Below, one piece after another: positions 6,487 through 11,284 of a stretch of DNA of 11,284 nucleotides. Each line of letters starts with the position of its first letter. The first letter of the stretch is position 1. This DNA is from JBGPBY01 sp041481485 (lineage in GTDB: Bacteria > Acidobacteriota > Terriglobia > 20CM-2-55-15). The notes beneath the pieces were generated by a model that made no database searches, was not told the origin of the DNA, and saw only the letters and a program-made list of their open reading frames with translations. The stretch is from positions 1 through 11,284 of the forward strand of contig JBGPBY010000225.1 of assembly GCA_041481485.1 (NCBI GenBank), in the 5' to 3' direction. The position numbers and the translations under genes are program-made.

Positions 6487-8292
6487 ATGAGGTTTTTCTG
6501 TTTTCTGCTTCTCGCTGCCGCAAGCCTTCAAGGCGCAACCCAATCGAATGCCAATCCCGGGGTGATCAGCGGCACGGTCGTTCGGCCTGATGGAATGACC
6601 GGCATTGCGGACGTGCAGATTCTCATTGTCGGGCCTCTCACCGGCCCCGCAGCCAACGCGGCCATCACGATGCCCTTCATGATCGAGGAGATTGCCGACG
6701 GTGCGGGTATGCCGAAGGCCAGCGCCATCACGAATTCGGATGGACGGTTCGAATTCAAAAACCTGGCCATCGGACAATATGCCATTCGTGTGCAACGTGA
6801 GGGCTACTTCAACGCAGCCGGAGATACCTTGAGTGCGCAATCCATTGTTCTGAATGCCACCACCCCCGTGATCGACTTGCGGGTGCCCATGATGCGCGGC
6901 GCCACGATCAGCGGCCGGGTGCGCGACTCTGCCGGTCAACCGATTCCGAATGCGAGCGTGGCCACTTATCGAATCGGCTATCAAAACGGCCGCGAGATTC
7001 TCGAATCGGTAAATTCCAAATCTGCTGACGACCGTGGCGAGTACCGTCTGTTTTGGCTTCAGCCCGATGAGTACTACGTCGGTGCTGCCATCCTTCCCCC
7101 CGGCCAAGCTCCCACACAGATTTTCTTGAGTCCTTCGGGGAGTATTCCGAGCGAACAGCTGTTCAGAACATTTTATCCGGGAGTGCAGTCGGCTCGCGCT
7201 GCGTCGCGGCTCAAGATCAAGGAAGGCGACAGTCTTCCCGGCATCGATATCAACATGGCCCCGAAGCCCGCGATGAAAGTTTCAGGGAGGATCATTAACA
7301 CGCTGACGCAGGCGAATGGCCAGCCCGAACCAACACCAGCGAACTTTTACCTTATGCCACGAGACGCTACCGCTTTAAACCTCGCTGCCGTGCCGTACTT
7401 CCGTAATATGTCCCAGGTAAACGGCGAGTTTGAGATCAGAGGAGTACCTCCCGGCTCATATGATCTGGTCACAACATTGCCGGACAGCAACGGGCGCGCT
7501 TTTCCAGGACGCGTGTCCATCGAGGTGGGCAACCAGGATTTGCAGGGAGTAACGCTTTCGATTCATCCCGGCGCAGAAATCAAAGCGCGGATATTTTTGG
7601 ATGGAAAACTTATTCCAGCGGCCGTCCCACCGGCGCCCCAGACCACTGGGACTGTTCCTGGAGGCATTGTGACGGCGGAAACACTTCGCGCGCAGATCAT
7701 CGGTGCACCGAGTACCGGGCCCCGGCTTCAGTTTCGTTCGAAGGATCTTTATTACTCGGTATTCGACTCCGTTGCGTCGGCAGGAGTCCGAGCCGATGCG
7801 GAAGGAGCTTACGTTTATCCGAGCGTTCCGGAAGGTGCCTACAGCCTTAATGCCACCGGCATACCGGCCAATGCATACGTCGCCGATATCCGCTCTGGCG
7901 ACAAAAGTGTCTACGATAACGGAATCGTTGTCGGCGATCAGCCGCCTGCGCCAATTGACGTGATGCTCAGTTCCGGCGTTCAGTCGATCCGCGGAACCGT
8001 GCGCAGCGTCGACGGCAAGCCGGCAGTGGGCGCCATGGTCGTGCTGGTGCCGCCGCCGGCGCGCCGTCAGAACGTTTTGCTATATCGGAACGTCCGCAGC
8101 CTCATCACCGGTGAATTCACCATTGCGAACGTTCCGCCCGGCAACTACAAGTTGTTCGCGTGGGAAACCGTACCCAATACCGCCTTCATGAATGCCGCGT
8201 TCATTGCGAAATTTGAATCGCTTGGTAGGGAGATTTCTGTCGCCGCCGGAGGCACCCTGAGTTTCGAACTGCCGGTGATTCCGCGGAATTGA
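6487..8292 (+). CDS. Secreted carboxypeptidase-regulatory-like (multi beta-sandwich) protein, 601 aa
   Basis: The start at 6487 is chosen over an upstream in-frame codon at 6403. It has GGAGG four bases upstream (6478-6482) and opens directly with a signal peptide (MRFFCFLLLAAASLQGATQS), whereas the longer form would overlap the divergent VOC gene. The mature protein is a string of CarboxypepD_reg / CNA_B-like beta-sandwich modules. Each has an xGxF/YxxxxxPxGxY motif: SDGRFEFKNLAIGQYAI (84-100), GEYRLFWLQPDEYYV (184-198), GEFEIRGVPPGSYDL (313-327), GAYVYPSVPEGAYSL (440-454) and GEFTIANVPPGNYKL (542-556). There is no TonB-dependent barrel or plug after the modules, so it is not an Oar/SusC-type transporter. 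It is probably an envelope or extracellular binding or scaffold protein. It shares the FYPGV...GIDINM module (229-257) with the smaller gene at 8593-9229, pointing to a paralogous pair. Confidence 0.85.
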   Translation: MRFFCFLLLAAASLQGATQSNANPGVISGTVVRPDGMTGIADVQILIVGPLTGPAANAAITMPFMIEEIADGAGMPKASAITNSDGRFEFKNLAIGQYAIRVQREGYFNAAGDTLSAQSIVLNATTPVIDLRVPMMRGATISGRVRDSAGQPIPNASVATYRIGYQNGREILESVNSKSADDRGEYRLFWLQPDEYYVGAAILPPGQAPTQIFLSPSGSIPSEQLFRTFYPGVQSARAASRLKIKEGDSLPGIDINMAPKPAMKVSGRIINTLTQANGQPEPTPANFYLMPRDATALNLAAVPYFRNMSQVNGEFEIRGVPPGSYDLVTTLPDSNGRAFPGRVSIEVGNQDLQGVTLSIHPGAEIKARIFLDGKLIPAAVPPAPQTTGTVPGGIVTAETLRAQIIGAPSTGPRLQFRSKDLYYSVFDSVASAGVRADAEGAYVYPSVPEGAYSLNATGIPANAYVADIRSGDKSVYDNGIVVGDQPPAPIDVMLSSGVQSIRGTVRSVDGKPAVGAMVVLVPPPARRQNVLLYRNVRSLITGEFTIANVPPGNYKLFAWETVPNTAFMNAAFIAKFESLGREISVAAGGTLSFELPVIPRN

Positions 8293-8592
8293 GGAGCGCC
8301 TGTAGTCGGGTGCTGTCAGATGATCTGTGCGATGTCTAACGTAGTTGGTGCGATTACCGAATGACCCAATCACTGTAGGCGCGGTCTATGACCGCGCGCA
8401 ATTCGGAGGACTGCAGGCCTCTCAATTGTGGGCGGTCACAGACCGCCCCTACAGTCGGAATCGCATTTATTCCTACCTTCTACGACCGCGCATGATGTCT
8501 CTGTTACAAATTGTGCGCGGTCATAGACCGCGCCTACAGTTATTGGGTCATTCGGCAATTTGGTGCATTCGTCCGGCACGGACTGTCGGGAA
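8293..8592. other. Intergenic region between converging genes, mostly a MITE-like repeat
   Basis: The two neighbouring genes end here from opposite sides (stop of the 601-aa gene at 8292; displaced stop of the small paralogue at 8593). Apart from the repeat at 8353-8559 I see no reading frame with a convincing start or composition. The GC-rich hairpins in the repeat could act as bidirectional transcription stops, but no T tract follows them. Confidence 0.6.
8353..8559. repeat. MITE-like element with 51-bp inverted arms and three REP-like hairpins
   Basis: The left arm 8353-8403 and the right arm 8509-8559 are inverted copies matching at 48 of 51 positions by hand alignment. Each arm contains the palindrome GCGCGGTC-TAT-GACCGCGC (left copy 8379-8397). 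A third, variant unit lies inside at 8424-8461, in the same orientation as the right arm, with GGGCGGTC-ACA-GACCGCCC. The change from C-G to G-C in the second stem pair is compensatory, so the hairpin itself looks selected or ancestral. The sequence TTGGTGC occurs on both sides (8345-8351 and 8560-8566) and may be a 7-bp target-site duplication. There is no coding capacity, so it would be non-autonomous. Confidence 0.75.
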
Positions 8593-8694
8593 CTACGGAC
8601 GCTTCCCTATCGTGACCGTGAGATCGTCAATGGCGGCATCACGCGTGAATTCGAGTGTCTGATTCAACAACTCCTTCGTACCGTAGCGAATCTC
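8593..8694 (-). pseudogene. Displaced C-terminal segment of the small carboxypeptidase-regulatory-like gene (frameshift)
   Basis: In the frame one step away from the neighbouring gene, 33 residues beginning EIRYGTKELLNQTLEF and ending AAIDDLTVTIGKRP run to a TAG at 8593-8595. They look like the normal final strands of this protein class (a xGTFxFxGIPPG motif followed by about 30-35 residues ending in a DLTVTI-type strand). The main frame reaches PPG at 8696 and then goes off into an arginine-rich tail that stops at 8639. Skipping the single base 8695 joins the two parts. Confidence 0.55.
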
Positions 8695-9229
8695 TACCTG
8701 GAGGGATACCGTCAAAGGCGAAGGTCCCATCCGCAGGAATGACCACATTGCGAGTCGCAACGCTGCCGCTTCCACCGGTCATTAGCACTCGAGCCGTCTG
8801 CGGCAACGTTGCGCCGGCGTCCAGTTTCACGCGGCCACGGACCGTAAGTCCAACAGGCCGTCCCATCTTGAAATCTATACCGGTAACGGCCGCGCCGCCA
8901 GACACCGTCACGACACGAGCTTCGTTGATGGAAATCACGCCGGGAAAATATGTCGGCAGATCCACCAGCCCGGCCACGATATAGAAACGTCCAGGCGTCA
9001 CACCCTCAAGCCGGTAGTTTCCCTGAGCATCAGTCTGAACAATGCTGGTGAGTACAGGCGCTTCTGCGGCCGCAGCCGGAGATTCCGCTACCGACTGCGC
9101 AGCAACCCGAACTCGCGCGGCCGGCGCACCGTCCAGATTGTAGACACGTCCGGAAACAGTCCCGGTCTGGGCGCCCGGAACAACGATGCTTTGTGCGAAA
9201 AGCAGAAGAGCCAGGAACAAGCCGTTCAT
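8639..9229 (-). CDS. Secreted carboxypeptidase-regulatory-like protein, apparently frameshifted near its C-terminus
   Basis: The start at 9229 places a signal peptide at the N-terminus (MNGLFLALLLFAQSIVVPGA). An upstream in-frame codon at 9277 would precede it with 16 charged or polar residues and lies inside a palindrome, so it is unlikely. The frame continues to 8639 (196 aa). The first beta-sandwich module spans about residues 25-90 (TGTVSGRVYNLDGAPAARVR ... TDAQGNYRLEGVTPGRFYIV). It is followed by the TYFPGV ... VTGIDFKMGRP module and a last module (VRGRVKLDAG ... ADGTFAFDGIPPG). After PPG the frame departs from the expected pattern and ends in RDSLRYEGVVESDTRIHA. The expected ending lies in another frame, with its stop at 8593. 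It is a shorter paralogue of the 601-aa protein encoded convergently next door. Either a real lesion or a one-base assembly error is possible; the fused product would be 211 aa. Confidence 0.7.
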   Translation of the reverse strand: MNGLFLALLLFAQSIVVPGAQTGTVSGRVYNLDGAPAARVRVAAQSVAESPAAAAEAPVLTSIVQTDAQGNYRLEGVTPGRFYIVAGLVDLPTYFPGVISINEARVVTVSGGAAVTGIDFKMGRPVGLTVRGRVKLDAGATLPQTARVLMTGGSGSVATRNVVIPADGTFAFDGIPPGRDSLRYEGVVESDTRIHA

Positions 9230-9459
9230 ATGCCGGATGACTACCGCTATTGTATGTGGGAAATCGCTTTCCCACATCGCCTATTCACGATCTGAAGAAC
9301 GTGGACAACACCAGTAGTTTCGGCCATGATCGAGTCAATATAGGCGATACAATTTCCGTGCTTTCCTTTCGAAAGTTCTATAGTCGAAGGACGGCAACAA
9401 GACCCCTTCACAACGGTTGTGACAACTGGCGGCCAAAACAACTTTCCTGGGAGCACAGT
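9230..9459. other. Divergent intergenic region, 230 bp
   Basis: This gap separates two divergently transcribed secreted-protein genes and must hold both promoters. It contains a large nested inverted repeat (9249-9353, separate entry), the 10-bp palindrome CTTTCGAAAG at 9366-9375, a TATAGT at 9379-9384 that could be a -10 element for the plus-strand gene, and GTTGTGACAAC at 9414-9424. No convincing -35 box can be assigned and there is no credible small gene. Confidence 0.5.
9249..9353. repeat. Nested inverted repeat: 14-bp stem with one arm split by a perfect hairpin
   Basis: The right arm ATAGGCGATACAAT (9340-9353) is the reverse complement of ATTGTATCGCCTAT. The left arm carries exactly these bases but in two blocks, ATTGTAT (9249-9255) and CGCCTAT (9278-9284), separated by 22 bp. 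Those 22 bp belong to a perfect palindrome with 10-bp arms and a TCGC loop (9254-9277, ATGTGGGAAA / TTTCCCACAT). An additional CGATC/GATCG pair lies further inside (9288-9292 and 9328-9332). As a single strand this would fold into a long stem with a side hairpin. It could be a structured leader, an operator or a small repeat element; none can be decided here. Confidence 0.6.
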
Positions 9460-10968
9460 ATGACTCGATTTATCGTGATCGTTCTGCTGACGGCCATGAC
9501 GGTGTTGGGAACGGAAGGGACTCCGTCCTCATCCGTTACAACGGATCAAAGCAAAGTCGTGACATTCAATAAGGATGTCCTGCCAATACTTCAGAACAAC
9601 TGTCAGTCTTGCCATCGGCCAGACGGTATCGCGCCGATGTCTTTGCTGACATACGAAAGCGCGCGTCCATGGGCGAAGGCGATTAAGACGGCAGTCGTCA
9701 ACAAACAGATGCCGCCATGGTTCGCCGATCCTCACGTCGGGAATTTTCGGAATGCGCCAAAACTGACCGAGGAGAACATCAAGACGCTTGTCGCATGGGT
9801 TGACGGTGGTTCGCGTGAAGGCGCCGCTGGAGACAAACCCGCGAACGCCCCGCAATGGCGGGATGGATGGCGGATCCAGCCCGATGTTGTGGTCTCCATG
9901 GCCGAGGCCCAGCTTGTCGCGGCAAACGGGCCGGGAGAAATCAAGGAGTACTTCATTGCGAACCCGTTCAAGGAAGACACATGGGTGACGTCGATTGAGA
10001 TTCGTCCGGGCAATCCTTCCGTGGTGCACCATGCCATCGTCCAGGTTCCCGATGCGACACAGGGCAAGCTTGCTGTAAGGGTTGCTACAGCACCGAACGG
10101 CGCGGCCAATGTGCCAGTCACCCAGCAAATCGCCACACTCAGTCAGGGCGTTGACTCGGGTTTCGTTGTCCTTAACTCCGTTTTGCGAGGCCAGGGCAGC
10201 GGCTCCTACTCCGACATTATCGTGAGGAATCAGGAGCGCCAGACCGGACTAGGGGCGTTCATGACCATGGAAGCGGTATACGCTCCCGGCAGCCAACCGC
10301 TGGATTTCCGGTACACGGATTCTGCCAAGCTGGTCCCGGGCGGGCGGCCAATTCGTCTGGAAGTGCACTACCAGCCGAATGGACAGGAAACTACGGACCA
10401 GACCATGGTCGGCTTCACGCTGGCGAAAGCGCCCGCGCAGCGCCGCTTCGTAATGATGGCGCCCGAACATCTGGTAGACATTCGAAAACCAATCCCTGCC
10501 GGCGACGCGAACTGGGAAACCAGGGGCGTGCTGACATTCAAGGAAAGTGTGGATCTGGCATGGTTCATGCCCCACATGCACCTGCGGGGAAAAGACATGA
10601 CGTATCGTCTGATATTCCCCGATGGACGTGAGCAAACCGTGCTGAGCACCAATTTCAATTTCCATTGGCAGCTGGGTTATGAACTGGAAACGCCGATCAA
10701 AGTACCGAAGGGAACCCGATTGGTTATCACCGCGCATCACGACAATTCCGCGAATAATCCTCTGAATCCCGCACCGAATCAGCCAGTCGGCTGGGGTGAC
10801 ATGACGGCTCAGGAGATGATGCTCCCGTGGTTCGGCGTCATCGTGGATCGCGATGTTCAACCCAATATGATCGCAACGTACAAGCCGGGAGACCTGGATG
10901 GCCCATTTCCGATGCAAGGCGGGGTGGTGATGACCATCGATGGATTTGGTGTCGGCAACTCCAAATAG
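9460..10968 (+). CDS. Secreted cytochrome c / copper type II monooxygenase-like protein, 502 aa
   Basis: The start at 9460 has GGGAG seven bases upstream and opens with a signal peptide (MTRFIVIVLLTAMTVLGTEG); a longer frame beginning at 9250 would run through the intergenic inverted repeat. Residues about 34-125 form a c-type cytochrome domain with one haem-binding CQSCH (C48, C51, H52) and Met60 as a possible axial ligand. The remainder resembles the two-domain peptidylglycine alpha-hydroxylating / dopamine beta-monooxygenase fold. The ligand order of that family is present: HH pair H190/H191 (PSVVHHAIV), H303 (LEVHYQP), HxH H372/H374 (MPHMHLRGKD) and a late Met453/454 (QEMMLPWF). In the family, these hold the CuH and CuM sites used for ascorbate-type, O2-dependent hydroxylation. 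The fused haem domain could supply the electrons. The substrate is unknown. It probably acts in the periplasm. The gene is monocistronic and ends before a strong terminator. Confidence 0.85.
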   Translation: MTRFIVIVLLTAMTVLGTEGTPSSSVTTDQSKVVTFNKDVLPILQNNCQSCHRPDGIAPMSLLTYESARPWAKAIKTAVVNKQMPPWFADPHVGNFRNAPKLTEENIKTLVAWVDGGSREGAAGDKPANAPQWRDGWRIQPDVVVSMAEAQLVAANGPGEIKEYFIANPFKEDTWVTSIEIRPGNPSVVHHAIVQVPDATQGKLAVRVATAPNGAANVPVTQQIATLSQGVDSGFVVLNSVLRGQGSGSYSDIIVRNQERQTGLGAFMTMEAVYAPGSQPLDFRYTDSAKLVPGGRPIRLEVHYQPNGQETTDQTMVGFTLAKAPAQRRFVMMAPEHLVDIRKPIPAGDANWETRGVLTFKESVDLAWFMPHMHLRGKDMTYRLIFPDGREQTVLSTNFNFHWQLGYELETPIKVPKGTRLVITAHHDNSANNPLNPAPNQPVGWGDMTAQEMMLPWFGVIVDRDVQPNMIATYKPGDLDGPFPMQGGVVMTIDGFGVGNSK

Positions 10969-11040
10969 GGTGCTCGACGTGGTACTGGTCCCGTAGTTAG
11001 AGTTACCAGTCGCCGCACGAACTGGACTGCGTCTCGATAG

Positions 11041-11077
11041 GACGGCCCTCCTGACTCAGGAGGGCCGTCCCTTTTTT
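11041..11077 (+). terminator. Intrinsic (Rho-independent) terminator of the cytochrome / monooxygenase gene
   Basis: A perfect GC-rich inverted repeat, GACGGCCCTCCTGA (11041-11054) against TCAGGAGGGCCGTC (11056-11069), is followed by CC and six T (11072-11077). It lies 72 bp after the stop of the plus-strand gene and has no matching A tract on its left, so it works for the plus strand. Confidence 0.92.
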
Positions 11078-11225
11078 CGAGAAATAAGATTGGACAGTTT
11101 CGCCATCGAACCGATTTCAGCGCCTTGTCGATCTTGTCCGCGAAACGAAGTACCGCAATTCACAAATACGGTCACGTATTTTTGTCCCATCATCCGGCCT
11201 TTAACCGACAGCGGACTGCATGGCA

Positions 11226-11284
11226 AGCCGCGTTCTCAGCCGCGTTAGCGGCGGCAGGCCCCTTAGCCACCGGCGTAAGCCGGT
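11226..11284. repeat. Tandem small hairpins with GTTA / GTAA loops, continuing beyond the edge
   Basis: The word AGCCGCGTT is repeated at 11226-11234 and 11238-11246. The second copy forms GCCGC-GTTA-GCGGC (11239-11252). A second hairpin, ACCGGC-GTAA-GCCGGT, fills 11269-11284 exactly to the edge. Two adjacent GC-rich hairpins with related tetraloops are typical of dispersed extragenic palindromic repeats, but the unit is cut and its copy number is unknown. Confidence 0.45.

Larger units (their letters stand above)
10969..11284. other. Intergenic tail of the window
   Basis: After the stop at 10968 I see no gene. The region holds the terminator at 11041-11077 and the start of a hairpin-rich repeat from about 11226 to the edge. 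Positions 11085-11220 show nothing I can support. Confidence 0.5.

Noticed and set aside
6436..7107. Minus-strand open frame of 223 codons opposite the 601-aa secreted protein
   Set aside because: It is a histidine/arginine-rich antisense shadow and shows no recognisable domain; the plus-strand gene has a signal peptide, a ribosome site and repeated module motifs.
6487..8292. TonB-dependent (Oar-type) transporter
   Set aside because: The N-terminal module type is shared with such transporters, but no plug or beta-barrel follows; the whole length is repeated beta-sandwich modules.
8353..8559. CRISPR array
   Set aside because: There are only three units, in mixed orientation, with unequal spacing and arms that extend beyond the palindromes. 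This fits a MITE/REP element, not direct repeats with spacers.
9414..9424. GTTGTGACAAC as a third response-regulator site upstream of the cytochrome gene
   Set aside because: It contains a single TGACAA in a small inverted repeat, without the 10-11 bp direct repetition seen at the other two sites.
9250..9459. Upstream start for the cytochrome/monooxygenase gene
   Set aside because: The extension translates the intergenic inverted repeat and would bury the signal peptide; ATG at 9460 has a proper ribosome site.

Overview
The window looks like chromosomal DNA of an environmental Gram-negative bacterium, most likely an Acidobacteriota member (Solibacter/Bryobacter or Vicinamibacter type). This is inferred from the gene mix: a secreted TPR plus PD40-propeller protein, secreted carboxypeptidase-regulatory-like proteins without a TonB barrel, an exported double-VOC protein, and a cytochrome c / copper-monooxygenase-like protein. 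No rRNA or tRNA gene is present to confirm it.

Layout from left to right. Positions 1-704 hold the 5' part of an IS630-family insertion sequence on the minus strand, cut by the window edge. Its end lies inside a small secreted-protein gene (pseudogene, 683-919) that was coupled by an ATGA overlap to the preceding 717-aa secreted PD40 protein (916-3069, minus). Upstream of that lies a histidine kinase / response regulator operon (5523 to 3176, minus, also ATGA-coupled). Next come a divergent pair, an exported double-VOC protein (5598-6425, minus) and a 601-aa secreted beta-sandwich protein (6487-8292, plus). A 207-bp MITE-like element with 51-bp inverted arms sits between converging genes (8353-8559). 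It is followed by a smaller paralogue of the 601-aa protein with a frameshift near its C-terminus (8593-9229, minus). Then come a 230-bp intergenic region holding an unusual nested inverted repeat, a cytochrome c / PHM-type copper monooxygenase-like protein (9460-10968, plus), a strong intrinsic terminator (11041-11077), and hairpin-rich repeats running off the right edge.

The most coherent candidate system is the two-component pair with the PD40 gene. The HK-RR promoter region and the PD40 promoter region share TGTCA-type direct repeats at 10-11 bp spacing and a 14-base core of the form TKACAATTCSTGAC (minus strand). This suggests that the PhoB/OmpR-type regulator controls its own operon and the secreted PD40 protein (plus the coupled gene now broken by the IS). 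The kinase's extracytoplasmic sensor region contains a TPR-like segment, and so does the N-terminus of the PD40 protein. All coordinates and motifs come from reading the sequence; no database search was possible.
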